This document shows, piece after piece, positions 18,550 to 28,311 of a stretch of DNA of 64,000 nucleotides; within the stretch, counting starts at the first letter, position 1, and each line of letters begins with the position of its first letter. The DNA comes from Marinobacter segnicrescens. GTDB taxonomy: Bacteria > Pseudomonadota > Gammaproteobacteria > Pseudomonadales > Oleiphilaceae. Made by a program: the position numbers and the translations under genes. The DNA lies in NCBI RefSeq assembly GCF_900111555.1, contig NZ_FOHZ01000003.1, forward strand, positions 105,777 through 169,776. The letters run 5' to 3'. The notes beneath the pieces are model-generated. The model saw only the letters and a program-made list of their open reading frames with translations, made no database searches and was not told where the DNA came from.

Positions 18550-19374
18550 CTAGCCACGACCAGCACCTCCCTCGACGGTGCCACCCCAGTCCGCCCGGGC
18601 ATCCGGCGCGGGATAATGGAAGGGTACCGGGCCGTCCGGATTTCCATGCAGAAATTGCTGGACCTTGGGCGAGGCGTGGTTTCTCAATGCTTCCGGGGTA
18701 CCCTCGCCAATCACCTTGCCGTCGGAAACAATACAGGCGTAGTCGGCAATGCTCAGCGACTCAGGCACGTCGTGGGATACCAGCACACTGGTCAGGCCCA
18801 TGATGGCGTTCAGCTCACGGATCAACTTGACCAGCACACCCATGGCAATGGGATCCTGCCCGGCGAAGGGCTCATCGTAGAGAATCAGCTCCGGGTCCAG
18901 GGCAATACTCCGGGCCAGGGCCACCCTCCGGGTCATACCGCCAGACAGTTCCGCCGGCATCAGGTTGCGCGCCCCCCTCAGGCCCACGGCTTCGAGCTTC
19001 ATCAGAACGATATCCCGGATCATGTCGTCGGGGAGCCTGGTGTGCACTCTCAGCGGAAACGCCACGTTCTCAAAGACACTCAGGTCGGTGAACAGCGCTC
19101 CACTCTGGAACAGCATCCCTATATCCTCGCGCAGCCGGTACAGGTCCCTGCGCTTGAGGGACGGCACATCGTGGCCTTTTACGCGGATACTGCCGCTGTC
19201 CGGGCGCAACTGCCCGCCGATCAGCTTGAGCAATGTGGTCTTGCCGGTGCCGCTGGGTCCCATGATGGCGGTGATGCGGCCACGGGGCACAGCGAGCGAC
19301 ACCCCATCGAAGATACGACGGCTGCCCCGGGTAAATACAACATCGTCCAGAAGAATGTAGGAACTGTCAGTCAT
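18550..19374 (-). CDS. mlaF: Phospholipid ABC transporter ATPase MlaF
   Basis: A 274-residue ABC ATPase: Walker [10 protein letters not shown], signature [14 protein letters not shown], Walker [14 protein letters not shown] and the switch histidine in VLVSHDVPE. It powers the Mla transporter. First gene of the minus-strand mla run, divergent from kdsD. The start could also be a GTG at 19386; I prefer the ATG at 19374 since family proteins start close to the first strand. Confidence 0.94.
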   Translation of the reverse strand: MTDSSYILLDDVVFTRGSRRIFDGVSLAVPRGRITAIMGPSGTGKTTLLKLIGGQLRPDSGSIRVKGHDVPSLKRRDLYRLREDIGMLFQSGALFTDLSVFENVAFPLRVHTRLPDDMIRDIVLMKLEAVGLRGARNLMPAELSGGMTRRVALARSIALDPELILYDEPFAGQDPIAMGVLVKLIRELNAIMGLTSVLVSHDVPESLSIADYACIVSDGKVIGEGTPEALRNHASPKVQQFLHGNPDGPVPFHYPAPDARADWGGTVEGGAGRG

Positions 19375-19507
19375 GCCCGAAACCACCGGAAATTTGGCGT
19401 TACATTATGCCAACTTGCCCCGCGGCTCAATGACTGCGGGCGTTAAACTTTGTGAATAGTCGATTTACCGGTGGCTGCGCCGGGCCCCTGCCGCCAGTCC
19501 ACCCCTG

Positions 19508-19534
19508 TTGATGATATACTTCCCACCCTATAAT
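19508..19534 (+). promoter_or_regulatory. Candidate sigma-70 promoter of the kdsD-lpt operon
   Basis: A perfect -10 (TATAAT, 19529-19534) and a -35-like TTGATG (19508-19513) are separated by 15 bases, slightly short. The start point would be near 19541, about 50 bases before the kdsD ATG. Confidence 0.5.
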
Positions 19535-19590
19535 CGGGATTTATCAACCAGGGCCTGCCCTGTGCTCACAGCGTCTGAATCAGGAGCCCC

Positions 19591-20559
19591 ATGACTAAAC
19601 CGTTTGTTGCCGCCGCACTCAACGCCATCGACATTGAGCGCCAGGCGGTCGAAGCCCTCTCTGACCGCATCGACGACGACTTTATCCGGGCCTGCGAAGT
19701 CATCATGGCCTGCAAGGGCCGTGTTGTGGTGACCGGCATGGGCAAGTCCGGTCATATCGGCAACAAGATCGCCGCGACCCTGGCCAGCACCGGCACCCCC
19801 TCCTTCTTCGTTCATCCCGGGGAAGCCAGCCACGGTGATCTGGGGATGATCACCAGCCAGGATGTGGTCCTGGCCATTTCCAATTCCGGTAACACCGGCG
19901 AGGTCCTGACCATACTGCCCCTGCTGAAGCGCATGGGCGCACCACTGATCAGCATGACCGGCAACCGGGACTCAACACTCGCCCGGGAGGCAGTGGCAAA
20001 TCTCGACGTCAGCGTCGCCAAGGAGGCCTGCCCATTGGGGCTGGCACCCACTTCCAGCACTACCGCCACCCTGGTGATGGGCGATGCCCTTGCAGTCGCA
20101 CTGCTCGAGGCCCGTGGATTCAGCGCTGAGGACTTCGCATTCTCCCACCCCGGGGGCGCCCTCGGTCGCCGTCTTTTACTGCGGGTCGCCGACATCATGC
20201 ATACCGACGACCGTATCCCCCGGGTCCGGGACACCACGCCCCTGGCCGGGGCCCTGCTGGAGATATCACTCAAGGGGCTGGGAATGACCACCGTCGTCAA
20301 CGAGGACGGTCAGCTGGTGGGTATTTTTACTGACGGTGACCTGCGCCGCACCCTGGACCGCTCCATTGATATCCAGAAGACGCTGATCCGGGATGTCATG
20401 ACCCGTAACGGCCGCGTTATTCACGATGACCAGCTGGCCGCAGAAGCACTGCATGTCATGGAGGAACTCAAAATCAACGCCCTGCCTGTCCTGAATCGTG
20501 AGGAACAACTGGTGGGCGCCCTAAACATGCACGACCTGCTGCGGGCGGGGGTGATCTGA
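19591..20559 (+). CDS. kdsD: D-arabinose 5-phosphate isomerase
   Basis: A 322-residue KpsF/GutQ-type protein: an N-terminal SIS domain (VVVTGMGKSGHIGNKIAATLAS; SHGDLGMI; SNSGNTGE) and two CBS domains (from about residue 205). It isomerises ribulose 5-phosphate to arabinose 5-phosphate, precursor of the LPS sugar Kdo. It heads the operon kdsD-kdsC-lptC-lptA-lptB and is one base from kdsC. Confidence 0.95.
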   Translation: MTKPFVAAALNAIDIERQAVEALSDRIDDDFIRACEVIMACKGRVVVTGMGKSGHIGNKIAATLASTGTPSFFVHPGEASHGDLGMITSQDVVLAISNSGNTGEVLTILPLLKRMGAPLISMTGNRDSTLAREAVANLDVSVAKEACPLGLAPTSSTTATLVMGDALAVALLEARGFSAEDFAFSHPGGALGRRLLLRVADIMHTDDRIPRVRDTTPLAGALLEISLKGLGMTTVVNEDGQLVGIFTDGDLRRTLDRSIDIQKTLIRDVMTRNGRVIHDDQLAAEALHVMEELKINALPVLNREEQLVGALNMHDLLRAGVI

Positions 20560-20560
20560 G

Positions 20561-21139
20561 ATGGTGATGACCACCCAGGGAGCAGCGACACAGAGACCAG
20601 CCTGGCCCAGAGAGGCCCTCGACAAGGCGTCAGGCATTACCCTGTTGGCACTGGATGTAGACGGCATCATGACCGATGGCTCACTGCTGTTTTCCGCCAC
20701 AGGTGACGAGCTGAAAGCCTTCAATATCCTCGACGGGCTGGGCATGAAACAGGCCATGGCAGCGGGCATCGATATCGCGGTCATTACTGGCCGCACCTCA
20801 GCACTGACTGAGCGGCGCATGCAAAGCCTGGGGGTGGGCATGTTACTCCAGGGACGTGAAGACAAGGTAACAGCCCTGCAGGAAATCGCCTCCCATCGCC
20901 AGGTGTCGCCGTCCGGGATTGCCTATATGGGGGACGACCTGCCCGACCTGGCTGCAATCCGCTATGCAGGCTTTGGCGTTACCGTGCCCAACGCACACTG
21001 GTTTGTTCGCCAGCACGCCGATTACTGCACCCACGCCACCGGAGGCAATGGCGCGGTGCGAGAGCTGACCGACCTGCTGCTGGCGGCCCGGGGCACTCTC
21101 GACTCAGAGCTGCAGCGCTGGCTTGGAGAGACCGAATGA
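20561..21139 (+). CDS. kdsC: 3-deoxy-D-manno-octulosonate 8-phosphate phosphatase
   Basis: A 192-residue HAD phosphatase of the C0 type: nucleophile motif LALDVDGIMTDGSL, ITGRTSALTERR, GREDKVTAL and GDDLPDLAAI. It dephosphorylates Kdo-8-phosphate. It overlaps lptC by four bases. The order kdsD-kdsC-lptC ties Kdo synthesis to LPS transport. Confidence 0.95.
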   Translation: MVMTTQGAATQRPAWPREALDKASGITLLALDVDGIMTDGSLLFSATGDELKAFNILDGLGMKQAMAAGIDIAVITGRTSALTERRMQSLGVGMLLQGREDKVTALQEIASHRQVSPSGIAYMGDDLPDLAAIRYAGFGVTVPNAHWFVRQHADYCTHATGGNGAVRELTDLLLAARGTLDSELQRWLGETE

Positions 21140-21756
21140 GTGACCAGGATGATCGCAATCTCCTGATCCGTCTGCTGGATTTCCTGGCCCACCCACGCGT
21201 CCGCAATCCGGGCCTGGCCATTGCAGCTGTCGTGCTCGGTTACATGCTCTGGCAAAGCGATGACCCCCGCTCTGTGGATACCGCTGCCATTGCCCTGCGG
21301 GGCGAAACCGAGCCAGACACCTTTGTAAATCAGGGTATTTTCCGCTCCTTTGATGCGTCCGGGCGACCCGAAATCGTCGTCACCAGTCCCCGGACTGAAC
21401 AGTTCGATGACCGTAAAGAGGCCTTTCTGGAGGCCCCTGACGGTACTCTGTATGATCATGAGGCAGACCTGCGCTGGCTGATCACCGCGAACACCGGCCT
21501 GTATGATATGGCCGCCGAGGTGATGGACCTGGAGGGTGACGTGGAAGTGATCCGTCGTACAGGCGGGGGTGATGCTGTCTTGCTTACCGAATACCTTCGC
21601 ATTGATAATGCCTCCCGAACAGCGACGACTGATCGCCCGGTCACCCTGACATCACCGGGAAACATCACCCATGCCCGCGGCCTGACCGGCTGGCTCGATG
21701 AGCGGGTGCTGGAACTGGAGAACTCCGTTGAGGGAATCTATGAAACCCGTCAGTAG
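21136..21756 (+). CDS. lptC: LPS export protein LptC
   Basis: A 206-residue bitopic inner-membrane protein: a membrane helix at about residues 25-38 (LAIAAVVLGYMLWQS) and a periplasmic beta-jellyroll with GSLYDHEADLRWLITA-like strands, residues 100-190. LptC takes LPS from LptB2FG and passes it to LptA. Its last 17 bases overlap lptA. Confidence 0.9.
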   Translation: MSDQDDRNLLIRLLDFLAHPRVRNPGLAIAAVVLGYMLWQSDDPRSVDTAAIALRGETEPDTFVNQGIFRSFDASGRPEIVVTSPRTEQFDDRKEAFLEAPDGTLYDHEADLRWLITANTGLYDMAAEVMDLEGDVEVIRRTGGGDAVLLTEYLRIDNASRTATTDRPVTLTSPGNITHARGLTGWLDERVLELENSVEGIYETRQ

Positions 21757-22273
21757 CCCGCTGCGCTGCCTGCTTGTCCTGGTAACGCTGGTTGCCGCTC
21801 TGCCGGCTGGCGCTTTCGACATGAACTCGGACGAGCCTATCCGGATCACTGCGGACTCCGCCCGCCTGGACGACAATCAGGGCACCGCCATTTACCGGGG
21901 CAATGTCGACGTTCGCCAAGGTGACGTGCTGCTCACAGCTGACCGGGTCGACGTTTACAGGGGTAGCGAGGGACTGGACCGCATCCACGCCCGGGGCCGC
22001 CCGGCCACTTACGACCGGCCTGCAACCGCAACCGAGGGCCCCGTCCACGCCGAAGCGCTGGAAATTCATTACTCCGCCAGTGAGAACCTGCTTCGCTTTG
22101 AGCAAGAGGCCGTTGTTGAGCAGGGGGAAGACGAGTTCCGTGGCGCCATCATCAACTACGACACGGCCAACCGGATTGTCACCGGTGAAGGCCGCACTGA
22201 AACCGGTGAAGGATCCGGCCGGGTCGAAATGGTGATCCAGCCCAGGGGCAACAGTTCATCCAGCAGTAACTGA
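21740..22273 (+). CDS. lptA: Periplasmic LPS-transport bridge protein LptA
   Basis: A 177-residue OstA-domain protein with a signal peptide (cleavage near residue 26, AGAF). The body has [21 protein letters not shown] and VDVYRGSE. LptA polymerises into the periplasmic bridge carrying LPS. The ATG at 21740 has gaGGGA seven bases upstream and falls inside lptC; a frame opening at 21698 is less likely. Confidence 0.94.
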   Translation: MKPVSSPLRCLLVLVTLVAALPAGAFDMNSDEPIRITADSARLDDNQGTAIYRGNVDVRQGDVLLTADRVDVYRGSEGLDRIHARGRPATYDRPATATEGPVHAEALEIHYSASENLLRFEQEAVVEQGEDEFRGAIINYDTANRIVTGEGRTETGEGSGRVEMVIQPRGNSSSSSN

Positions 22274-22284
22274 CGGCACTCGCT

Positions 22285-23010
22285 ATGGCATTGTTACAGG
22301 CGAACCACCTCGCCAAGAGCTACAAACAGAAAAAAGTCGTCATCGACGTCTCCCTGAGTATCGAGAGCGGGCAGATCGTCGGACTGCTTGGCCCTAACGG
22401 GGCCGGCAAGACCACCTGCTTCTATATGATCGTTGGCCTGGTGCCGGCGGACCATGGCCACATCAGTATAGACGGCAAGGACATCACACCGTTGCCCATG
22501 CATGGGCGCGCCCGTCAGGGTATAGGCTACCTGCCCCAGGAAGCCTCTGTTTTCCGCAAGCTCTCCGTGAGCGACAACCTCATGGCCATACTGGAAACCC
22601 GCAAGGACCTGAACCGGCGCCAGCGGGAAGAAAAAATGGAAGAGCTGCTGCAGGAATTCCACATTACCCACATCCGTGACAGCGCCGGCATGGCCCTCTC
22701 CGGCGGGGAGCGTCGCAGAGTGGAAATAGCCCGAGCCCTGGCGATGGAACCGGCCTTCATCCTGCTGGATGAACCCTTTGCCGGCGTGGACCCGATCTCG
22801 GTGAGTGACATCAAGCAGATTATCCGCCACTTGCGGGACAAGGGCATCGGTGTGCTGATCACCGATCATAACGTGCGGGAAACCCTGGATATCTGCGAAA
22901 AGGCGTATATCGTCAGCAGTGGACACATTATTGCCTCGGGTTCCTCGGAAGAAGTCCTGGCCAATCAGCAGGTCAAAGACGTCTATCTCGGGGATGAATT
23001 CAGGCTCTGA
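22285..23010 (+). CDS. lptB: LPS export ABC ATPase LptB
   Basis: A 241-residue ABC ATPase with Walker [10 protein letters not shown], signature [15 protein letters not shown], Walker [14 protein letters not shown] and [11 protein letters not shown]. It drives LPS extraction by LptFG. Last gene of the lpt group; 232 bases later begins rpoN. Confidence 0.96.
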   Translation: MALLQANHLAKSYKQKKVVIDVSLSIESGQIVGLLGPNGAGKTTCFYMIVGLVPADHGHISIDGKDITPLPMHGRARQGIGYLPQEASVFRKLSVSDNLMAILETRKDLNRRQREEKMEELLQEFHITHIRDSAGMALSGGERRRVEIARALAMEPAFILLDEPFAGVDPISVSDIKQIIRHLRDKGIGVLITDHNVRETLDICEKAYIVSSGHIIASGSSEEVLANQQVKDVYLGDEFRL

Positions 23011-23242
23011 GATCGGCGGCGATTCCGGTACGCCCTGCCCCGATCTGTAAACTGACGCCGGTTGCAGCAATTGTCTTCAATGCGGCAAGGGGGTACACTC
23101 GGCAAAGAACTTGCTTGTTAATTCCAAGTATCCGGTAACACTGATATTTTTCCCTGATATTGCCAGTTTTTTGAGCTGGATCAGACAACTTCGGGCTAAC
23201 ACATGTTATCGGTAACCTCAGAAGGGTGATGGACGTGAACTC

Positions 23243-24766
23243 ATGGTGATGAAAGCCTCCTTACAGTTAAAGATGGGTCAGAGCCTCACAATGACCCCGC
23301 AACTGCAACAGGCGATCCGTCTGCTCCAGCTGTCCACCCTGGACCTGCAACAGGAAATCCAGCAGGCACTGGACTCCAACCCCATGCTGGAAACCTCCGA
23401 GGACGACGACCAGGAAAGTTCTGATGCCGAGAGGGACAACGAGCGGGACGAGCGCAGCGATGAATCCGTGTCCGCCTCTGAGGGCGAAAGCGCAGCGGAC
23501 AACACCTGGGAGGAATCCGACTGGTCGGCAGAGAACAACAGCGGTGACACCATTCCCGATGACCTGCCAGTGGATACCGCCTGGGATGACATTTACCAGT
23601 CGGCGCCAGCACCCGCCTCCCGCGGCGATGACGACAACGACATGGATTTTGACAGCCGCAACCCCGCCGCCGAAACCCTGCGGGACCACCTCGAGTGGCA
23701 GCTCAACCTGACTCCACTGAGCGAGCGAGACAGCGCCATTGCCCATGCCCTGCTGGACGCTGTGGATGAACGGGGCTACCTGACGGCCACGCCGGAAGAC
23801 ATACATTCCGGCCTGGAAGACGAAACCGATGACGACCCCGTCGAACTGGACGAAGTGGAGGCAGTACTCCACCGCCTGCAGCACTTTGACCCCCCGGGCG
23901 TATTCGCCAGGGATCTCCAGGAATGCCTGCTGATACAACTTAACCAGTTACCCCCGGACACCCCCTGGCTGGACAAGGCCCGGCTGGTGATCACCCACTA
24001 CATCAACCTGCTGGGCAACCGTGACTACGCCCAGCTGCTTCGCCGAAGCCGCCTGAAAGAAGACCAGCTAAGGGATGTGCTGGCCGTCATCACCTCCCTC
24101 AACCCCCACCCCGGCAATGCACTGGACCGGTCCGAACCGGACTATGTCATCCCCGATGTAATTGTTCGCAAGGACAATGGTCGCTGGCGGGTGGAGCTGA
24201 ACCCGGAAATTGCACCGCGTATTCGCGTCAATACGAGCTATGCTTCGCTTATACGCCGGGCGGACAGCAGCGCTGATAACACCTACCTGCGCGACCAGCT
24301 CCAGGAAGCCAAGTGGTTTATCAAGAGCCTGCAGAGTCGTAATGAAACCCTGTTAAAGGTCGCGACACGAATTGTTGAACATCAGCAGGGTTTTCTGGAC
24401 CATGGGGAAGAAGCGATGAAACCGCTGATACTGTCGGACATCGCCCAGGCCGTGGAAATGCACGAATCCACCATTTCCCGGGTCACCACGCAAAAATACA
24501 TGCACACCCCCCGTGGCATCTTCGAGCTGAAGTATTTCTTCTCGAGTCATGTAAGCACGGAGGAGGGCGGCGAATGTTCTTCCACAGCCATTCGTGCCAT
24601 GATCCGCAAACTGATCGCGGCAGAAACCCCGAAAAAGCCGCTCAGCGACAGCAAGATTGCCACCATGCTGGGAGAGCAGGGCATAAAGGTGGCCAGGCGC
24701 ACGGTAGCCAAGTATCGTGAAGCCATGCACATTCCGCCCTCAAACGAGCGGAAACGACTGGTCTGA
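23243..24766 (+). CDS. rpoN: RNA polymerase sigma-54 factor
   Basis: A 507-residue sigma-54: region I rich in Gln and Leu ([21 protein letters not shown]), an acidic region II (about 50-130), the core-binding and DNA-binding region III, and the C-terminal RpoN box [10 protein letters not shown] (about 488-497). It directs polymerase to -24/-12 promoters and needs enhancer-binding ATPases. The gene order rpoN-hpf-ptsN-rapZ-ptsO is standard in gammaproteobacteria. The start is either GTG/ATG at 23243 or the ATG two codons later. Confidence 0.97.
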   Translation: MVMKASLQLKMGQSLTMTPQLQQAIRLLQLSTLDLQQEIQQALDSNPMLETSEDDDQESSDAERDNERDERSDESVSASEGESAADNTWEESDWSAENNSGDTIPDDLPVDTAWDDIYQSAPAPASRGDDDNDMDFDSRNPAAETLRDHLEWQLNLTPLSERDSAIAHALLDAVDERGYLTATPEDIHSGLEDETDDDPVELDEVEAVLHRLQHFDPPGVFARDLQECLLIQLNQLPPDTPWLDKARLVITHYINLLGNRDYAQLLRRSRLKEDQLRDVLAVITSLNPHPGNALDRSEPDYVIPDVIVRKDNGRWRVELNPEIAPRIRVNTSYASLIRRADSSADNTYLRDQLQEAKWFIKSLQSRNETLLKVATRIVEHQQGFLDHGEEAMKPLILSDIAQAVEMHESTISRVTTQKYMHTPRGIFELKYFFSSHVSTEEGGECSSTAIRAMIRKLIAAETPKKPLSDSKIATMLGEQGIKVARRTVAKYREAMHIPPSNERKRLV

Positions 24767-24795
24767 ACAAAGGGTCTGACAAACAGGAGAAGCCC

Positions 24796-25104
24796 ATGCA
24801 AATGAACATTTCCGGTCATCACGTAGAACTGACTCCCTCGCTGAAGGATTACATCAACGAAAAATTCCAGAAGCTCGAACGCCACTTCGATCACATCAGT
24901 AACTGCCAGGTGACGCTGGAAGTGGAGAAGGTACGTCAGATTGCAGAGGCCACCCTGCATGTCGTAGGCGGCGAAATTCACGCCAAGGCCGAGAACGACG
25001 ACATGTACGCTGCTATTGATGCACTGGTAGACAAACTTGACCGCCAGATCCTCAAGCACAAGGAAAAGAACGTTGATCGGGCGCACGGAGCCACGGCCCG
25101 CTAA
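24796..25104 (+). CDS. hpf: Ribosome hibernation promoting factor, short form
   Basis: A 102-residue HPF/YfiA-family protein (ISGHHVELTPSLKDYINEKFQKLERHFDHI; ATLHVVGGEIHAKAENDDMYAAIDALVDKLDRQ). It binds the small ribosomal subunit in starvation and inactivates ribosomes. Aggaga lies well placed before the ATG. It is 29 bases after rpoN. Confidence 0.95.
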   Translation: MQMNISGHHVELTPSLKDYINEKFQKLERHFDHISNCQVTLEVEKVRQIAEATLHVVGGEIHAKAENDDMYAAIDALVDKLDRQILKHKEKNVDRAHGATAR

Positions 25105-25143
25105 CGATTGTGACACTGTAACGGCTATAATCTGACTCACAAC

Positions 25144-25177
25144 GCTGCGGTACGACCTCGTACCGCAGCATTTTTTT
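25144..25177 (+). terminator. Rho-independent terminator after hpf
   Basis: GCTGCGGTACG pairs perfectly with CGTACCGCAGC around a four-base loop (25144-25169), followed by A and seven T. It separates the rpoN-hpf group from ptsN, whose ATG comes 21 bases later, so ptsN expression must depend on read-through or on a promoter overlapping this segment (TATAAT at 25128-25133). Confidence 0.9.
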
Positions 25178-25197
25178 ATCGGGACCGATGAGAATCC

Positions 25198-25665
25198 ATG
25201 ACCGATTCGACCTTGACCATCAACAACATCCTGGCGCCGGAACTGACGCTGTGCCGTGTTAATGGCACCAGCAAGAAGCGCATTCTGGAGTTCATTTCCG
25301 AAAAAGTGGCTGGCCAGTACCCGGAACTCGACGAAACCCAGATCTTCAACAACCTGATCGCCCGGGAGCGCCTTGGCAGCACTGGTATTGGTCAGGGTAT
25401 TGCCATTCCACACTGTCGTCTGGATGGTTGCACCCGGGTTGTGGGAGCACTGGTAACGCTGGAAGAAGGCGTGGCCTTTGACGCCATTGACAACCAGCCG
25501 GTAGACCTGTTGTTTACACTGATCGTGCCCCGGGAAGCCACCTCTGAACACCTCGAACTGCTGAGCCAGTTGGCCGAACAGTTCAATGACCGTAGTTTCT
25601 GCGATGCCCTGCGGGCCTGCACCAGCAATGACGGGCTCTATCAGAAGATGACCGGAAACCGCTGA
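25198..25665 (+). CDS. ptsN: Nitrogen PTS EIIA component
   Basis: A 155-residue EIIA domain of the fructose/mannitol type. The phospho-acceptor is H72 (IAIPHCRLDG), in the loop after GSTGIGQG. It takes phosphate from PtsO and regulates potassium transport and envelope functions. It precedes rapZ by 63 bases. Confidence 0.95.
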   Translation: MTDSTLTINNILAPELTLCRVNGTSKKRILEFISEKVAGQYPELDETQIFNNLIARERLGSTGIGQGIAIPHCRLDGCTRVVGALVTLEEGVAFDAIDNQPVDLLFTLIVPREATSEHLELLSQLAEQFNDRSFCDALRACTSNDGLYQKMTGNR

Positions 25666-25728
25666 TCCGGTCCGGATGTCGCCCGACGCCCACAACGGCT
25701 TCGGCAAAGCTACCAGAGGACCAGTCCC

Positions 25729-26619
25729 ATGAAACTGATCATCGTTAGCGGCCGCTCCGGTTCCGGCAAGAGTACCGCACTCCACGTGCTTGAAGACCTG
25801 GGCTTCTACTGCATCGACAACCTGCCCATTGGCCTGCTGTTCCCGCTGACCACCGAGGCAATGGCCGGAACCTCCGGCAGCCGCCTGGAAAATATCGCGG
25901 TCAGTATCGATGCCCGCAACCTGTCCAATGAGATTGCCAACTTCGAAGCGATCCATCAGCGCCTGATGGAAGCTGGCATCGTGACCGAAATTATCTACCT
26001 GGATGCCACCGAGCAGTCGCTGCTGCAACGTTTCCACGCCACCCGTCGCAAACACCCCCTCAGCGACGACCAGACTTCCCTGACTGAGGCCATACGGTAC
26101 GAAAAGAAATTACTGGAACCTATTGCCCAGCTGGCAGACCTCTACCTGGACACGACCGAGCTGTCCATGTACGAGTTACGGGATACCGTCAAGCAGCGCA
26201 TTATCGGCCGGAGCGAGCAGGACCTGGCCCTGCTGTTCCAGTCTTTCGGTTTCAAACACGGGGTACCGGTGGACTCTGATTACGTGCTGGATGTGCGCTG
26301 CCTGCCCAATCCCTACTGGGATCCCCAGCTGCGCCGTTTCACCGGCGTCGACCAGCCGGTGATCGACTTCCTGGGATCGGACCCGATGACCAACCGGATG
26401 ATCGACGACCTGACCCGGTTCCTGGAAACCTGGCTGCCCCAGTTCAGCAACAGCAACCGCAGTTATATGACCATCTCCATTGGCTGCACCGGCGGCCAGC
26501 ATCGTTCGGTGTACGTCTGCGAACAGCTGTCCCGTTATTTCAGCAAATCCTACAACCAGGTTCAGACCCGGCACACGGAGTTGCCTCACCTGAACCCGCA
26601 ACACCGTGGTAACCCATGA
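25729..26619 (+). CDS. rapZ: RNase adapter protein RapZ
   Basis: A 296-residue protein with N-terminal P-loop GRSGSGKST (about 8-16), YCIDNLP, and the C-terminal domain with SYDVDRN-like to GCTGGQHRSVYV segments. In E. coli RapZ controls GlmS through sRNAs GlmY and GlmZ; in Pseudomonas-type bacteria its targets are less clear. The stop overlaps ptsO by four bases (ATGA). Confidence 0.95.
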   Translation: MKLIIVSGRSGSGKSTALHVLEDLGFYCIDNLPIGLLFPLTTEAMAGTSGSRLENIAVSIDARNLSNEIANFEAIHQRLMEAGIVTEIIYLDATEQSLLQRFHATRRKHPLSDDQTSLTEAIRYEKKLLEPIAQLADLYLDTTELSMYELRDTVKQRIIGRSEQDLALLFQSFGFKHGVPVDSDYVLDVRCLPNPYWDPQLRRFTGVDQPVIDFLGSDPMTNRMIDDLTRFLETWLPQFSNSNRSYMTISIGCTGGQHRSVYVCEQLSRYFSKSYNQVQTRHTELPHLNPQHRGNP

Positions 26620-26885
26620 TTCGCCAGTCCGTCACCATCATTAACAAACTTGGGCTACACGCCCGCGCTGCGGCGAAACTCGTCGAAACCGCGTCCCGGT
26701 ACGACAGCCGCGTGGAACTGGTCAAGGGCAACCGCCAGGTGGATGCCAAGAGCATCATGCCCGTGATGATGCTGGCAGCGAGTCAGGGAACAGAGGTAGA
26801 ACTGGTGGCCGAGGGGCCGGACGAGCAACAGGCGATTGCTGCCCTCGAGGCACTGATCAACGACTATTTTGGCGAGGGCGAGTAA
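26616..26885 (+). CDS. ptsO: Nitrogen PTS phosphocarrier NPr
   Basis: An 89-residue HPr-like protein with active H15 (KLGLHARAAAKLV) and the regulatory-serine region AKSIMPVMML. It relays phosphate between EINtr (PtsP) and PtsN. It is coupled to rapZ and three bases from darP. Confidence 0.95.
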   Translation: MIRQSVTIINKLGLHARAAAKLVETASRYDSRVELVKGNRQVDAKSIMPVMMLAASQGTEVELVAEGPDEQQAIAALEALINDYFGEGE

Positions 26886-26888
26886 GCC

Positions 26889-27425
26889 GTGAGCAAACAG
26901 GAAGATAACCGGGTTCCGGAGGACGACGAGTCCATCAAGAGCAAATCCCAGTTGAAGCGTGAAATGCACGCTCTCCAGGATCTGGGTAAGCGCATGATGG
27001 ACCTCAGTGATGACCAGCTCACGGGCCTGCCCATGAGTGAAACGCTGAAAGCGGCCATCGTGGAATCCCGGCGGATCCACCAGCACGAGGCTCGCCGCCG
27101 GCACCTCCAGTACGTGGGCAAGGTCATTCGCAACGAAGTAGATCCGGAGGCCCTGCGCCGGGCGGTAGAGGCCTTTGACGCAGGCAGTGAGGAGCACACT
27201 CGTCGTCACCACCTGGCCGAACGTTGGCGCGACCGCCTGATCGAGGAGGGCAACCCCGCGGTATCAGGATTCGTTGAGCAATGCCCTGCCACCGATGTGC
27301 AGCACCTGCGTAACCTGCTGCGAAACGCCCAGAAGGACATCAAGACCGGCAAGAATACCGGCCAGGCCAGGAAGCTGTTCCGTTATTTGCGGGAGTGTAT
27401 CGACGAATCCGAAAAATCCGCCTGA
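26889..27425 (+). CDS. darP: DarP/YjgA, 50S ribosome-associated assembly protein (DUF615)
   Basis: A 178-residue helical protein (KSKSQLKREMHALQDLGKRMMDLSDDQL; IRNEVDPEALRRAVE; RWRDRLI) of the DUF615 family. DarP helps a late stage of 50S assembly in E. coli. It starts with GTG three bases after ptsO, so it belongs to the nitrogen PTS operon here; in many relatives it lies between tldD and pmbA, both missing from this locus. Confidence 0.93.
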   Translation: MSKQEDNRVPEDDESIKSKSQLKREMHALQDLGKRMMDLSDDQLTGLPMSETLKAAIVESRRIHQHEARRRHLQYVGKVIRNEVDPEALRRAVEAFDAGSEEHTRRHHLAERWRDRLIEEGNPAVSGFVEQCPATDVQHLRNLLRNAQKDIKTGKNTGQARKLFRYLRECIDESEKSA

Positions 27426-27430
27426 AAACG

Positions 27431-28261
27431 TCAGAGCCGGCGGTGCTCCCATACCGGCATCCGCTGGCGCACTTCCTGCAGATAGTCCATATTAAGCTCT
27501 GCCGTGATCACGCCAGCGCCTTCGGCAAGTTCTTTCACCACCTTGCCCCATGGGTCCACAACCATCGAGTGACCATAGGTCCGGCGCCGCTCGCTGTTTT
27601 GACCACCCTGCCCCGGCGCGACCATCCATACCTGGTTCTCAATGGCCCGGGCACGAATCAGCGGATGCCAGTGGGCGTCGCCGGTCTGCCAGGTAAAGGC
27701 GCTTGGCAGGGTTATCCAGTCCACCTGCTGCTCCCGTAGTTGCCGGAAAATCTCCGGGAACCGCAAGTCGTAACAGATCGCCAGGCCCAGCCGTCCGGCG
27801 GGTGTATCCACGGTCACCAGCTGCTCACCAGGCTCAAAGGTATCCGATTCACGGTATTGCCCCTGACTGTCCTCCACCATGGCATCAAACAGGTGGACCT
27901 TGTCGTATCGGGCGACCTCGACACCGCTGTCATCCACCACAATACAACTTGCCCTCACCCTGCTCGCCAGGGGGCTACCATCAGGCCTGGCCGCAATGGG
28001 TAGCGACCCACCAACGATCCAGATACCGTGCTTGCGGGCCTGCTCAGAAAGAAAGCGGCGAATCGGGCCATCGACGCTGACCTCCCGGCCACCATGGACC
28101 GGCATATTCGCAGTATCCAGCACGGCAAAGTTTTCCGGCAGCACGGCTACCCTCGCCCCCTGCTTGCCAGCCTGGGCCAGCAACAGGGAAGCCTGGTGCA
28201 GGTTGTCATCAATATCATGGGTGCTGACCATCTGGATAGCGGCGACCATTGTCTTGGGCAT
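27431..28261 (-). CDS. Nitrilase-superfamily carbon-nitrogen hydrolase
   Basis: A 276-residue amidase with the full Glu-Lys-Cys triad: E43 (LPENFAV), K121 (YDKVHLFD) and C163 (AICYDLRFPE). The closest named group is Nit1/Nit2-type deaminated-glutathione or omega-amidase enzymes, but the substrate cannot be read from sequence. It sits just downstream of yhdP on the same strand (50 bases), the usual position next to rng and yhdP, and converges on darP with five bases between. Confidence 0.9.
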   Translation of the reverse strand: MPKTMVAAIQMVSTHDIDDNLHQASLLLAQAGKQGARVAVLPENFAVLDTANMPVHGGREVSVDGPIRRFLSEQARKHGIWIVGGSLPIAARPDGSPLASRVRASCIVVDDSGVEVARYDKVHLFDAMVEDSQGQYRESDTFEPGEQLVTVDTPAGRLGLAICYDLRFPEIFRQLREQQVDWITLPSAFTWQTGDAHWHPLIRARAIENQVWMVAPGQGGQNSERRRTYGHSMVVDPWGKVVKELAEGAGVITAELNMDYLQEVRQRMPVWEHRRL

Positions 28262-28311
28262 AGCGTCCTCCTGGTGCAGGATTTCGATCGGATAGCGGTC
28301 CTTCGGAACCC

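Noticed and set aside
24547-26055. A 502-residue minus-strand open frame covering rpoN end, hpf, terminator, ptsN and part of rapZ
   Set aside because: It lies opposite several certain genes and crosses a strong terminator; composition matches GC-rich antisense frames.
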